Assembly (NCBI RefSeq): GCF_006716815.1
Contig: NZ_VFPS01000001.1
Span: 558,001-622,000 of the forward strand
Length of the DNA: 64,000 nt
Source of the DNA: Microbacterium lacticum
GTDB lineage: Bacteria > Actinomycetota > Actinomycetes > Actinomycetales > Microbacteriaceae
Reading direction: 5' to 3'
In this document: positions 1 to 9,520 of the stretch, piece by piece
Position numbering within the stretch: position 1 is the stretch's first letter
Layout of the letters: each line of letters begins with the position of its first letter
The notes under the pieces: generated by a model
Database searches by the model: none
Told to the model about the DNA's origin: nothing
The model's input: only the letters and a program-made list of their open reading frames with translations
Translations under genes and position numbers: made by a program

Positions 1-1751
1 TGCGGGGCGAAGTCCGCCGTCTCGAGGCGGCTCTTCACCGCACCGAGGAAGCGGGCCGCGTCGGCGCCGTCGACGATGCGGTGATCGTACGACAGTGCGA
101 GGTAGACGTACGAGCGGATGCCGATGGCATCCACACCGTCGACCTTGACGACACCGGGCTCCTTGACGACCGCGCCCGTGCCGAGGATCGCCGACTGCGG
201 CAGGAAGACCACCGGAGTGTCGAACAGCGCGCCGCGCGAGCCGGTGTTGGTCACCGTGAAGGTGCCGCCGGCCAGCTCATCGGGCTTCAGCTTGTTGTCA
301 CGCGTGCGGGCCGCGAGGTCGGCGATCTCCGAGGAGATCTCCGCGAGCGACTTGCCGGCCGCGTCGCGCAGCACGGGCGTCAGCAGGCCGCGCTCGGTGT
401 CGACCGCGATCGAGATGTTCTCGGTGGCGGGGTAGAAGATGTCGGTGCCGTTGACGGTCGCGTTGATCACGGGGTAGGCCTGGAGGGCTTCCGCCGCGGC
501 GAGCACGAAGAAGGGCAGGAACGACAGCTTCCCGCCGGTCTTCGCCACGAAGTCCGACTGCACGGCGCCACGGTAGGCGGCGACCTTCGTGACGTCGACC
601 TTCACGACCGTGGTCAGCTGAGCGGTCTGCTGCATCGAGGCGACCGCGCGCTCGGCGAGCACCTTGCGCAGACGCGACATCGGCTGCGTCGTGCCGCGGA
701 GCTCCGAGACCTCGAGCGCCGGGGCGGCGGGAGCGGCGGGTGCGGAGGCGGCGGGTGCGGAGGCGGCGGCCGGCGTCTTGGCCGCCTCTGCCGCCTTCAG
801 CACGTCTTCCTTGCGGATGCGGCCACCGACACCGGTGCCGGTCACGCTCGCGAGGTCGACGCCCTGCTGCTGGGCCAGGCGGCGAACGAGCGGCGTCACG
901 TACGTTGTGACGTCGTCGTCGGATGCCTCGGCAGCGGGAGCCGCAGCGGCCGGAGCGGCAGCCGGGGCGGGCGCGTTGGCGGGAGCAGCAGCGGCCGGGG
1001 CCGGGGCAGCCGCCGGAGCCGCAGCGGGGGCCGGCGCGGGAGCCTCGGCGGCCGGCGCGGGAGTCTCGGCGGCCGGCGCGGCTGCCGGTGCACCCGAGCC
1101 GATGCGGGCGAGCACGGCGCCGACGGCGACGGTCTCGTCTTCGCCGACGACGATCTCCTGCAGGGTTCCGGCGACCGGCGACGGGATCTCGGTGTCGACC
1201 TTGTCGGTCGAGATCTCCAGCAGCGGCTCGTCGACGGCGACGTCGTCGCCGACCTGCTTGAGCCAACGGGTCACGGTGCCCTCGGTGACGCTCTCGCCGA
1301 GCTCGGGCAGCACGACGTCCTTCGCGTCGCCGGAGGCGGCGGGCGCAGGCGTGTCGACGGCCTGCTCGGGGGCGGTCTCGGGCTGGGCCGGCTCGCTGAC
1401 CTGCGCGGGTGCCTCGGCGGCGGGTGCCTCGGCGGCGGGCGCCTCGGCAGCCGGGGCGGCCTCGGCCTGCGGCTCCTCGGCGGCGGGCGCGTCACCGGCG
1501 GACGCAGAACCGCTGCCGTCGCCGATCTTGGCCAGGATCGCGCCGACCTCGACGGTCTCGTCCTCGCTCACGAGGATCTCCTCGATGACGCCGCTGACGG
1601 GAGACGGGATCTCGGTGTCGACCTTGTCGGTCGAGATCTCGAGCAGGCCCTCATCGGCCTGAACCGTGTCACCGACGTTCTTGAGCCAGCGGGTGACCGT
1701 ACCCTCGGTGACGCTCTCGCCGAGCGCGGGGAGGACCACGGATGTGCTCAT
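1..1751 (-). CDS. sucB: Dihydrolipoamide acyltransferase E2 (2-oxoglutarate dehydrogenase), 3' end missing
   Basis: E2 of a 2-oxo acid dehydrogenase complex: transfers the succinyl (or acetyl) group from lipoyl-lysine to CoA. 583 codons are visible and the gene runs off the left edge. Two lipoyl domains (about residues 1-78 and 146-218) each carry the [10 protein letters not shown] lipoylation motif (Lys near 43 and 184). They are joined by long Ala/Pro/Glu linkers. A peripheral-subunit-binding domain lies around 283-320, and the catalytic domain ends with the DHRIVDG motif (His near 556), so only a few residues are missing. An AAGGAGA ribosome site precedes the ATG. It is last in the pepA-lpdA-sucB strand, 65 bp after lpdA. 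Actinobacterial E2 may serve both pyruvate and 2-oxoglutarate dehydrogenases, so substrate is inferred. Confidence 0.93.
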   Translation of the reverse strand, partial: MSTSVVLPALGESVTEGTVTRWLKNVGDTVQADEGLLEISTDKVDTEIPSPVSGVIEEILVSEDETVEVGAILAKIGDGSGSASAGDAPAAEEPQAEAAPAAEAPAAEAPAAEAPAQVSEPAQPETAPEQAVDTPAPAASGDAKDVVLPELGESVTEGTVTRWLKQVGDDVAVDEPLLEISTDKVDTEIPSPVAGTLQEIVVGEDETVAVGAVLARIGSGAPAAAPAAETPAPAAEAPAPAPAAAPAAAPAPAAAAPANAPAPAAAPAAAAPAAEASDDDVTTYVTPLVRRLAQQQGVDLASVTGTGVGGRIRKEDVLKAAEAAKTPAAASAPAASAPAAPAAPALEVSELRGTTQPMSRLRKVLAERAVASMQQTAQLTTVVKVDVTKVAAYRGAVQSDFVAKTGGKLSFLPFFVLAAAEALQAYPVINATVNGTDIFYPATENISIAVDTERGLLTPVLRDAAGKSLAEISSEIADLAARTRDNKLKPDELAGGTFTVTNTGSRGALFDTPVVFLPQSAILGTGAVVKEPGVVKVDGVDAIGIRSYVYLALSYDHRIVDGADAARFLGAVKSRLETADFAP

Positions 1752-1816
1752 GACTGTGTCTCCTTCAAAAAAGTCCGATGTCGTTCTAGCTTAGTGACCC
1801 GCGCACGGGGCGGGTG

Positions 1817-3187
1817 TCAGAGGGCGTGCAGCGGCTTGCCGGCGAGCGCCAGGAACGCCTCGCCGAGAGCCTCGCTCTGGGTCGGATGCGCGTGGATGAG
1901 CGGCGCGAGGTCTTCGGGGTGCGCCTCCCAGCCGACGGCGAGCTGGCCCTCGGTGATGAGCTCCCCGACGCGGTCGCCGATGAGGTGCACGCCGACGATC
2001 GGTCCGCTCTCCGTGCGCACGACCTTGACGAGGCCGGCGGTGCCGATGATCTCGCTCTTGGCGTTGCCGGCGAGGTTGTACTCGTACGTCTGCACCCCCT
2101 CGCCGTGCAGCTCCCGCGCCTGCGCCTCGGTGAGTCCGACGGAGGCGACCTCCGGGCTCGAGTAGGTGATGCGCGGGATGGATGCCTCGGGCACCGCGAC
2201 GGGGGACAGGCCCGCGATCTGCTCGGCGACGAAGATGCCCTGCTGGAAGCTGCGGTGGGCGAGCTGGAGGCCCCGCACGATGTCGCCGACCGCCCAGATG
2301 TGCGCCGCCGACGTCTGCAGTCGCTCGTCGACGGTCACGAAGCCGCGCTCCCGCGCGACACCGGCCTCATCGAATCCGAGTCCGTCGGTCGCGGGCCCGC
2401 GACCGACGGCGACGAGCAGGTAGTCGGCCTCGAGCACGGTGCCGTCTTCGAGGGTCAGCGAGACCGCGGCATCCGTCTGCGACACGCTCGCGTAACGCAC
2501 GCCGAGCTTCTGCCCGATGCCGCGCTTGCGGAACGCCCGCTCGAGACCCTTGCTGAGGGCGATGTCCTCGTTGGGGACGAGGTGGTCGAGCGCCTCGACG
2601 ATCGTGACCTCGGCCCCGAACGAGCGCCACACACTCGCGAATTCGACGCCGATGACCCCGCCGCCCAGCACGATCACGCGCTCGGGAACGACGTCGAGCG
2701 CCAGCGCGCCCTCGCTGGTCAGCACCCGGCCGCCGATCTCGAGACCGGGCAGCGTGAGACTGTACGACCCGGTGGCGAGCACGACGTCCGCGCCGCGGTA
2801 GACGTCGTCGCCGACGGCCACCCCGCGGTCGGTGAGGAGACGCCCCTCGCCCTCGACGACGGTGATGCCGCGGGCCTTCAGAAGCCCCTGCAGCCCCGCG
2901 TACTTCTTCGCGACGATGCCCTCGCGGTACGCCGTCACCGCCGTCGCGTCGATGCCCTCGAGGGAGGCGGTCACGCCGACGCCCGCAGCGCTGCGCACAT
3001 GGTCGGCGACCTCGGCGGTGTGCAGCAGCGCCTTCGTGGGGATGCAGCCGCGGTGCAGGCAGGTGCCGCCGACCTTGTCCTTCTCGATGACGGCGACGCT
3101 CCGGCCGAGCTCGGAGGCGCGGATCGCGGTGGCGTAGCCGCCGCTGCCGCCGCCGAGGACGACGAGGTCGAAGGTGTGCTCGGTCAT
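1817..3187 (-). CDS. lpdA: Dihydrolipoyl dehydrogenase (E3)
   Basis: Flavoprotein that reoxidises dihydrolipoamide on E2 with NAD+. 456 aa, normal length. Visible: N-terminal FAD fold LGGGSGGYATA; redox-active disulfide in GGTCLHRGCIPTK (residues about 40-50); NAD-binding LGGGVIGVEFA near 180; C-terminal active-site HAHPTQSEALGEAF with the His/Glu dyad. The ATG overlaps the stop of pepA in ATGA, so the two are translationally coupled. sucB follows on the same strand, giving E3 then E2 in one likely transcript. Confidence 0.96.
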   Translation of the reverse strand: MTEHTFDLVVLGGGSGGYATAIRASELGRSVAVIEKDKVGGTCLHRGCIPTKALLHTAEVADHVRSAAGVGVTASLEGIDATAVTAYREGIVAKKYAGLQGLLKARGITVVEGEGRLLTDRGVAVGDDVYRGADVVLATGSYSLTLPGLEIGGRVLTSEGALALDVVPERVIVLGGGVIGVEFASVWRSFGAEVTIVEALDHLVPNEDIALSKGLERAFRKRGIGQKLGVRYASVSQTDAAVSLTLEDGTVLEADYLLVAVGRGPATDGLGFDEAGVARERGFVTVDERLQTSAAHIWAVGDIVRGLQLAHRSFQQGIFVAEQIAGLSPVAVPEASIPRITYSSPEVASVGLTEAQARELHGEGVQTYEYNLAGNAKSEIIGTAGLVKVVRTESGPIVGVHLIGDRVGELITEGQLAVGWEAHPEDLAPLIHAHPTQSEALGEAFLALAGKPLHAL

Positions 3188-4653
3188 CGCCCTGCCTCCT
3201 CGAGAAGAGCGACGAGCGAGCGCACGGTTGCGGCGGTCGGGCCCTTGTCGGTCGCGCCGAAGGATGCCTTGGCGGTGCCGCTGCCGGCGATGTCGAGATG
3301 CACCCAGGGGATGCGCGGCGCGTCGTCATCATCAGAGACGCGGCCTACGAAGCGCTGCAGGAACAGTCCCGCGAACAGCGATCCGCCCGAGGTGTCGCCC
3401 ATCTTGGCGTTCTGCAGGTCGGCGATGGGGGAGTCGAGCTCGTCCTCCATGTGCGTGGGCAGCGGCAGGTGCCAGGCGAGCTCGTCGGCGCGCTCGGCGG
3501 CCGCGAGGTACGCGGCGACCGCGTCGTCGTCGCCCATCACGCCCGTGTGGCGGTGACCGAGCGCGACGATGATCGCCCCGGTGAGCGTCGCCACATCGAC
3601 GATCAGGTCGGGTCGGGTGCGGCTCGCCGCGACGAGGCCGTCGGCGAGCACCACGCGGCCCTCCGCGTCGGTGTTGAGCACCTCGACGCTCTGGCCGTCG
3701 GCGATGCGCACGACGTCGCCCGGGCGGAGGGCGCGGCCCGAGGGCATGTTGTCGGCAACGCACAGCCAGCCCGACACGCGGATCGGCAGTCCGAGCTCCG
3801 CGGCGGCGCGCACGACCGCGAGCACGGTCGCCGCGCCCGCCATGTCGAACTTCATCCCCACCATGCCCGCCGGCGGCTTCAGCGAGAGCCCGCCGGTGTC
3901 GAAGGTGATGCCCTTACCGACGAGCGCCACGTGGTGGTCGGCGCCCTCCGGGTGATAGTCGAGGTGCACGAGGCGCGGCGGCCGGTCGGATCCCTGGCCG
4001 ATGCCGAGGATGCCGCCGAAGCCCTGCTCCTCGAGCGCGGTCTCGTCGAGCACCGTCACCTCGATGGGAAGGTCCGCCACGGCGCCCTGCGCGGCCTCGG
4101 CGAGATCCTGCGGGCCGAGCCACTGCGCGGGGGTGTTCACGAGGTCCTTGACGAGTGCGGCCGCGGCGGCCACCGTGCGGGCACGGGGGAGCGAGGCATC
4201 CGCTTCGGCCGGTGCGCCGTGCAGGCTCACGTGCTCGGCGCGCGCGGGGCTGGTCGTCTTCTTGTAGTCGTCGAAGCGGTAGCCGCCGAGCAGGGCGCCC
4301 TCCGCGACGGCGGGCCAGCGGTCGTCGCCGAGACCGGGCGCGCCGACGGCGAGGTGGGCGAAGCCGGTCGTGGTGCGCACCGCGGCACCGACGGCGTCGC
4401 GCACGGCGGCGGCGCTCGGGTCGGCGCCGGTGCCGACCGCGAACACGGGCAGGGCGGTCACGTCGGGCAGCGCGACGCGGGTGGTGGATCCGGGCGACCC
4501 GACGAAGCCGGCGCCGGCGAGCGCGGCCGCGAGACCGGGCCACTCGGCGAGCAGCTCCTCGGTCTCATCGAGAGGCGGCAGTGCCAGCACGAGCGCGTCG
4601 GCATCGGCCTGGGTCAGCGGAGTGGAAGAGATCGACAGCTCAGGAAACGCCAT
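3184..4653 (-). CDS. pepA: Leucyl aminopeptidase, M17 family
   Basis: Cytosolic di-metal aminopeptidase releasing N-terminal residues from peptides. 489 aa from the chosen ATG at 4653. An AGGA element eight bases upstream fits this start better than the ATG at 4662, where AGG directly abuts the codon. The C-terminal half has the M17 hallmarks VGKGITFDTGGLSLKP and NTDAEGRVVLADGL, which supply the metal-binding Asp/Glu and Lys residues. It is first in a minus-strand run with lpdA (4-bp overlap) and sucB. It diverges from the PAC2 gene at 4767. Confidence 0.94.
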   Translation of the reverse strand: MAFPELSISSTPLTQADADALVLALPPLDETEELLAEWPGLAAALAGAGFVGSPGSTTRVALPDVTALPVFAVGTGADPSAAAVRDAVGAAVRTTTGFAHLAVGAPGLGDDRWPAVAEGALLGGYRFDDYKKTTSPARAEHVSLHGAPAEADASLPRARTVAAAAALVKDLVNTPAQWLGPQDLAEAAQGAVADLPIEVTVLDETALEEQGFGGILGIGQGSDRPPRLVHLDYHPEGADHHVALVGKGITFDTGGLSLKPPAGMVGMKFDMAGAATVLAVVRAAAELGLPIRVSGWLCVADNMPSGRALRPGDVVRIADGQSVEVLNTDAEGRVVLADGLVAASRTRPDLIVDVATLTGAIIVALGHRHTGVMGDDDAVAAYLAAAERADELAWHLPLPTHMEDELDSPIADLQNAKMGDTSGGSLFAGLFLQRFVGRVSDDDDAPRIPWVHLDIAGSGTAKASFGATDKGPTAATVRSLVALLEEAGR

Positions 4654-4754
4654 GGATCCCATCCTAGGTTTGCCGCCCCGCGGGCGACCCGCCGCGCCGC
4701 AGCGGGGCGTGTTCGCTGTCAGCGGTACAGCGCCGCACCCCCTCGCGCGGCTCA

Positions 4755-4760
4755 TACAGT
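4755..4760 (+). promoter_or_regulatory. -10 element (TACAGT) for leaderless PAC2 mRNA
   Basis: TACAGT lies exactly six bases before the ATG at 4767, which places the transcription start at the initiation codon. No -35 match stands out. Confidence 0.5.
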
Positions 4761-4766
4761 GGATGC

Positions 4767-5690
4767 ATGCCCTTGAGCGGTCCCCTCTACGAGCGCGTCG
4801 CGTCGGCACCTCCCGTGCCCGCGGGCCTTCCCCTGGTCGTCGCGCTGACCGGATTCACGGATGCGGGCAGCGCCGTCTCCCGCATGATCGAGCTGTTCCG
4901 CGACGACCTCGACCCGTCGCCGGTCGTCACGTTCTCCGCCGACGTGCTGCTCGACTTCCGCGCCCGCCGCCCCATCGTCACCTTCGACGGCGACCACCTC
5001 GTCGACTACCGCCCGCCGCGTCTCGAGCTGTCGCTCGCGCACGACGCCCTGGGGCAGCCGTTCGTGCTGCTGGCCGGCTACGAGCCCGACTTCGCGTGGG
5101 ATGCGTTCGCCGAGACGGTCGTGGGCCTCGCCGAGGGGCTGCAGGTCTCCGGCGTCACGTGGGTGCACGCCATCCCCATGCCGGTGCCGCACACGCGGCC
5201 GATCGGCACCACCGTCAGCGGCACCCGGAAGGACCTCACACAGGCCCATTCGGTGTGGAAGCCGCACACGCAGGTCCCCGCGACGATGGGCCACCTGCTC
5301 GAGCTCCGCCTCGCCGAAGCCGGTCAGGCCGTCGCCGGGTTCGTGCTGCTCGTGCCGCACTACCTCGCCGACACCGAGTACCCGGCCGCGGCCATCGCGG
5401 GGCTCGACACCCTGTCGGTCGCCACGGGGCTCGTCTTCGATGCCGACGAGATCCGCGACGAGAACCGCGACTACCTCGCCAAGGTCGACGACCAGGTCGA
5501 GGGCAACAGCGAGCTCACGGCCATGCTGCACACGCTCGAAGAGCGCTACGACGCCTATATGGCGGGGTCGACGCTCGCGCAGCCGATCATCCACACCGGA
5601 GACCTGCCGAGCGCCGACGAACTCGCCGCCGAGCTCGAGCGCTTCCTCGCCGATCGGCGCGAGGGCGACGACAAGCGCGGCCGCCGCTGA
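4767..5690 (+). CDS. PAC2 (proteasome assembly chaperone) family protein
   Basis: 307 aa. Matches the actinobacterial PAC2 family, related to eukaryotic proteasome-assembly chaperone 2 and archaeal PbaB. The N-terminus LPLVVALTGFTDAGSAVSRMIELF, interrupted here only for description, carries the GFTDAG turn typical of the family. The middle part (GVTWVHAIPMPVPHTRP) is also conserved. It is soluble, with no signal peptide. Most Microbacteriaceae lack a 20S proteasome, so a role in proteasome assembly cannot be assumed and the function is unknown. Start chosen because a TACAGT -10 sits six bases upstream (leaderless). It stands alone, upstream of sigA. Confidence 0.85.
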   Translation: MPLSGPLYERVASAPPVPAGLPLVVALTGFTDAGSAVSRMIELFRDDLDPSPVVTFSADVLLDFRARRPIVTFDGDHLVDYRPPRLELSLAHDALGQPFVLLAGYEPDFAWDAFAETVVGLAEGLQVSGVTWVHAIPMPVPHTRPIGTTVSGTRKDLTQAHSVWKPHTQVPATMGHLLELRLAEAGQAVAGFVLLVPHYLADTEYPAAAIAGLDTLSVATGLVFDADEIRDENRDYLAKVDDQVEGNSELTAMLHTLEERYDAYMAGSTLAQPIIHTGDLPSADELAAELERFLADRREGDDKRGRR

Positions 5691-5909
5691 CCGATCACGG
5701 CGGAATGCCGGAGCGCTCCGGCGCGTCGCACAGAGGTTAGGACGCACACCCGACGTGTTGCGCAAGTTCGCAGTCTGAGGTATGCGACAATAGGACCTCG
5801 ACCCGTCGTCTCGACGGCGTGATCCCCTCGCCGGGGTGAAGCGCTGGACTTGACAAGGGTCTTACTAGTGTCCGAACCCCCGACGCATCGCGTCGGTGAA
5901 AGGCGAGAC

Positions 5910-7289
5910 GTGACTTCTGGCACGAAGACCCCCCGTACACGCAGGGCAGACGGCACCGAGGTGGCCGAGCAGGCCGCCGAGAGCACCGCGACGAAGACGG
6001 CTGCGAAGAAGCCCGCGACCAAGACATCCGCCGCCAAGACCGTGGCGGCAAAGCCGGCGGCGGCCAAGACCGCCGCGAAGAAGCCCGCCGCGACGAAGCC
6101 CGCCACCAAGGTGACGGCCGCGAAGGCGAAGAAGGCGGCCGACGACGAGGTCGAGGTCGACGACGAGGAGATCGAGGTCGACGAGACGGACGACGCCGAC
6201 GACGCGGCGCCCGCCAAGGACGCGAAGGATGCCTCGGACGACGGCTCCGACGACGACGAGGACGAGGAGGGCACGACCAAGCCCGCCTTCACCGAGCCGC
6301 TTCCCACCGGCGCGATCATCATCTCCTCGAGCGACGACGACGAGGTGCCCGTCTATTCGACGCAGATCACCGGTGCGACCGCCGACCCGGTCAAGGACTA
6401 CCTGAAGCAGATCGGCAAGGTGCCGCTGCTGAACGCGGCCGAAGAGGTCGAGCTCGCGATGCGCATCGAGGCGGGTCTGTTCGCCGAGGAGAAGCTGTCG
6501 CACATGTCGGCTTCGGAGAAGTCGAACCAGCTGGGCCTCGACCTGCAGTGGGTCGCCCGCGACGGGCGGCGCGCCAAGAGCCACCTGCTCGGTGCGAACC
6601 TGCGCCTGGTCGTCTCGCTCGCCAAGCGCTACACCGGGCGCGGCATGCAGTTCCTCGACCTCATCCAGGAGGGTAACCTCGGCCTCATCCGTGCGGTGGA
6701 GAAGTTCGACTACACCAAGGGCTTCAAGTTCTCGACGTACGCGACGTGGTGGATCCGTCAGGCGATCACCCGTGCCATGGCCGACCAGGCCCGCACCATC
6801 CGCATCCCCGTGCACATGGTCGAGGTCATCAACAAGCTCGCCCGCGTGCAGCGCCAGATGCTGCAGGACCTCGGCCGCGAGCCCACGCCCGAAGAGCTCA
6901 GCCGCGAACTCGACATGACCCCGGAGAAGGTCATCGAGGTGCAGAAGTACGGCCGCGAGCCGATCTCGCTGCACACGCCGCTCGGTGAGGACGGCGACAG
7001 CGAGTTCGGTGACCTCATCGAGGACACCGAGGCGGTCGTCCCGGCCGACGCGGTGGGCTTCACCATGCTGCAGCGTCAGCTCGAGTCGCTGCTCGACTCG
7101 CTGAGCGAGCGCGAGGCGGGCGTCATCCGCATGCGCTTCGGTCTCGGCGACGGACAGCCCAAGACGCTCGACCAGATCGGCGACACGTTCGGGGTCACCC
7201 GTGAGCGCATCCGCCAGATCGAGTCGAAGACGATGGCCAAGCTCCGTCACCCGTCGCGGTCGCAGTCGCTGCGGGACTACCTCGAATGA
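5910..7289 (+). CDS. sigA: Primary (housekeeping) RNA polymerase sigma factor
   Basis: RpoD-type sigma-70 that directs RNA polymerase to housekeeping promoters. 459 aa from GTG 5910, preceded by AAAGG at good spacing; an upstream ATG at 5850 is less likely. Residues 15-90 are a Lys/Ala-rich tail resembling histone H1, followed by an acidic stretch of Asp/Glu, as in other Microbacteriaceae. Region 1.2 starts near 155 ([16 protein letters not shown]). Region 2 lies around 228-290 ([32 protein letters not shown]). Region 4.2 is near 427 ([20 protein letters not shown]). The stop overlaps the next gene in ATGA. Confidence 0.96.
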   Translation: MTSGTKTPRTRRADGTEVAEQAAESTATKTAAKKPATKTSAAKTVAAKPAAAKTAAKKPAATKPATKVTAAKAKKAADDEVEVDDEEIEVDETDDADDAAPAKDAKDASDDGSDDDEDEEGTTKPAFTEPLPTGAIIISSSDDDEVPVYSTQITGATADPVKDYLKQIGKVPLLNAAEEVELAMRIEAGLFAEEKLSHMSASEKSNQLGLDLQWVARDGRRAKSHLLGANLRLVVSLAKRYTGRGMQFLDLIQEGNLGLIRAVEKFDYTKGFKFSTYATWWIRQAITRAMADQARTIRIPVHMVEVINKLARVQRQMLQDLGREPTPEELSRELDMTPEKVIEVQKYGREPISLHTPLGEDGDSEFGDLIEDTEAVVPADAVGFTMLQRQLESLLDSLSEREAGVIRMRFGLGDGQPKTLDQIGDTFGVTRERIRQIESKTMAKLRHPSRSQSLRDYLE

Positions 7290-7984
7290 ACGAGGCCCCC
7301 AACGACGGCAAGGTGCTGTCGGTCACGACCGATGCGGGCACGTTCAAGCGCATTCCGATCCGCACGCGGGTCGTCATGCCGGGCGACGACCTCGACGCGT
7401 TCGTGACCGAGTACGCCGGCGAGGTCGTCGAGCCCGGCGACACGCTGTTCGTCACGGAGAAGATCGTCGCGATCACGCAGGGCCGCTCATACACGCTCGA
7501 CGAAATCGAGCCGCGTCCCCTCGCCCGGCTGCTGTCGAAGTATGTCGTCAAGACGCCGTACGGCATCGGCCTCGGCATGCCCGAGACGATGGAGATGGCG
7601 CTGCGCGAGTGCGGCACCCCGCGGATCCTCTTCGCCGCCGCCGTCAGCGCGGTCACGAAGCTGTTCGGCCGGCGCGGCGACTTCTACCGGATCGCCGGTG
7701 ACAAGGCGCGCGCGATCGACGGCCCCACCGACGGCACCATCCCGCCTTACGACCGCGCCGTCGTGCTCGGCCCCACCGAGCCGGACGCGGTCGCGGAGCG
7801 GCTGAAGGCGCTCCTCGGCGCGCCGGGCGCGGTCGCCGTCGTCGACATCAACGACATCGGCGGCAACATCCTCGGCTCGACGCTCGATCGGGCGGGGGAG
7901 GCGCAGCTCGTGCGCATCCTCTCCGACAACCCTCTCGGTCAGGGTCGCCAGTCGACCCCCATGGGCATCATCCGGCGCGTCTGA
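7286..7984 (+). CDS. Coenzyme F420-0:L-glutamate ligase-like (CofE/FbiB domain) protein
   Basis: 232 aa, matching the F420_ligase family that adds glutamate to F420-0 or related substrates. Supporting segments: [15 protein letters not shown] near residue 50, a [18 protein letters not shown] block, and a C-terminal [12 protein letters not shown] that provides acidic metal ligands. It starts inside the sigA stop (ATGA), so it is translated with sigA. No other F420 biosynthesis genes are nearby, and the family has stand-alone members of unknown substrate. The enzyme class is well supported; the F420 substrate is not. Confidence 0.72.
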   Translation: MNEAPNDGKVLSVTTDAGTFKRIPIRTRVVMPGDDLDAFVTEYAGEVVEPGDTLFVTEKIVAITQGRSYTLDEIEPRPLARLLSKYVVKTPYGIGLGMPETMEMALRECGTPRILFAAAVSAVTKLFGRRGDFYRIAGDKARAIDGPTDGTIPPYDRAVVLGPTEPDAVAERLKALLGAPGAVAVVDINDIGGNILGSTLDRAGEAQLVRILSDNPLGQGRQSTPMGIIRRV

Positions 7985-8008
7985 CGCCCGAACGCGGATG
8001 CCGCCCCG

Positions 8009-9034
8009 TCACCAGCCCATCGCGGCGCGGTAGCGGGGCAGGTGTCCGTGCCGGATGCCGCTGGCGGTCGGCTTGTTCTCGAAGACGCCCGCGCCCCAGT
8101 TGCCCTCGACGAGCACGGGCCCGGTCGGCGTCACGACGATGTCCCAACCGACGTAGCGCACCTCCGGGATCACGAGGGCGACCTCGGTGATGAGCGCGCG
8201 CACGGCATCCATCATCGGCAGCCGGTAGTCGGCGATGCGGTAACCGGTCTCCGGGTGCGTCTCGAAGAGGGCGCCGGAGGTGTTGTAGCCCATGCCCATC
8301 GCGCGGCCGTCCTCGTGGAGAGCCGTGTAGAAGCCGCCGAAGGATGCCTGGTCGCTGACCTGTCCGCGGCCGAACTTCTGCGCCATGTTGATGATCGCCA
8401 CCGTGCCGTCGTCGCGTACGAACGTGGTGACGCGCGTCGTGTTCGCCGTGCCGGGAGCGATCGCCTCGAGGTCGGCGTGCTGCAGGATGCGCTCCTCGAT
8501 CAGCACCTCGCCCTTCGCGAGCAGGTCGGCGTGGAACGCCGGCCAGTCGGTGACATCGGCGGCGTCGTAGCGGCGCACGCCGGCGCCGGACTTGCTCACC
8601 GGCACCTTCGCGATGAACACCGGATGCCGCTGCGCGAACGCCTCGAGCTCGGCGGCGTTGCCCGCTTCGAGCGCCAGCCACTCGCGCCCGAGGAACCGGT
8701 CGAAGTCGCGGTTGAAGTCGATCTTGTCGTGGAAGCGGTGTACCTGCGCCGGATCGTCGTACCGGTTCGAGAGCTCGAGCGCCAGCGGGCTCGTCACCCA
8801 CGTGGCGCGCTCGGCGCGCGTGAGGATCGCGAAATCGAACTCGATGTAGTCGTTGAACCCGACGCGGTGGCGTGCGGCCGACCAGAGCATGTCGGCGAGC
8901 ACCAGGGGGTAGCTCTTGCCGTGCACCCGGGCGGTGAAGCGGGCGCGTTCGGTCACCGAGGCGTAGTCGAAACCGCGCGCGCGCTCGAACAGCACGCTCA
9001 CTCGGTGCAGGGGCGACAGACCGCGCGAAGCCAT
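8009..9034 (-). CDS. Sugar-transfer-associated ATP-grasp protein
   Basis: 341 aa. Resembles the ATP-grasp subfamily found near polysaccharide genes (PF14397). ATP-grasp features: ERILQHADLEAIAPGTANTTRVTTF in the central part (a Glu plus the region that binds ATP and metal) and the closing motif WDIVVTPTGPVLVEGNWGAG with the metal-binding Glu-x-Asn. GGAGGA precedes the ATG. It converges on the CofE-like gene with 24 bp between. No sugar-transfer partner is adjacent, so the substrate is unknown; carboxylate-amine or peptide-type ligation is the family chemistry. Confidence 0.75.
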   Translation of the reverse strand: MASRGLSPLHRVSVLFERARGFDYASVTERARFTARVHGKSYPLVLADMLWSAARHRVGFNDYIEFDFAILTRAERATWVTSPLALELSNRYDDPAQVHRFHDKIDFNRDFDRFLGREWLALEAGNAAELEAFAQRHPVFIAKVPVSKSGAGVRRYDAADVTDWPAFHADLLAKGEVLIEERILQHADLEAIAPGTANTTRVTTFVRDDGTVAIINMAQKFGRGQVSDQASFGGFYTALHEDGRAMGMGYNTSGALFETHPETGYRIADYRLPMMDAVRALITEVALVIPEVRYVGWDIVVTPTGPVLVEGNWGAGVFENKPTASGIRHGHLPRYRAAMGW

Positions 9035-9109
9035 GACGAATCCTCCGAAGGACGGCAGTGGGGACGGCGTCAGTCTACGCGGCCCCCACCGCCGTGCCCG
9101 TTCGGACGA

Positions 9110-9328
9110 TCAGCGGGCGTCGGCGAGGCGTGCGGTCTCGTCGTGCCACGAGGTGGCGACGGAGCGCAGCTTCTCTTCGTACTTGCGGCCGTGGTGCGCG
9201 CAGAACAGCAGCTCGCTGCCGTTGACCTCGGCGGCGATGTAGGCCTGGGCGCCACAGGAGTCGCAACGGTCGGTCGCGGTCAAGCGGTACTCGAGGACGT
9301 CGGGCTCGGCGGTCGTGGACATGCTCAT
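9110..9328 (-). CDS. Small zinc-ribbon protein (DUF7455-type)
   Basis: 72 aa. CDSCGAQAY and a later LLFCAHHGRKY form a likely Cys2-Cys/His zinc ribbon (residues about 22-50). GAGGAGG seven bases before the ATG at 9328 fixes the start; a second ATG lies six bases further in. It is widespread in actinobacteria beside sigA/topoisomerase loci. Function unknown; a nucleic-acid or protein-binding role is only a guess. Confidence 0.82.
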   Translation of the reverse strand: MSMSTTAEPDVLEYRLTATDRCDSCGAQAYIAAEVNGSELLFCAHHGRKYEEKLRSVATSWHDETARLADAR

Positions 9329-9520
9329 TTCGGTTCCTCCTCGAGACATGTGATGCGGTGCGGTTGCCTCACATACAACCACGCGGTCGCCGGGAGAATG
9401 CCGCGATCCGGTCACATTTCGCTGTGCGCGTACGGAGCGGGCTCGGCGCCGAGCACGGTCGGGTAACGCTCGCGTGTCCCGGCGCCGCGGTGTCGACGCC
9501 CCGGCATACGCTTGGAGATT

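Noticed and set aside
5850..5855. TTGACA upstream of sigA as a -35 element
   Set aside because: No -10 at 16-18 bases downstream; the sigA promoter could not be placed with confidence.
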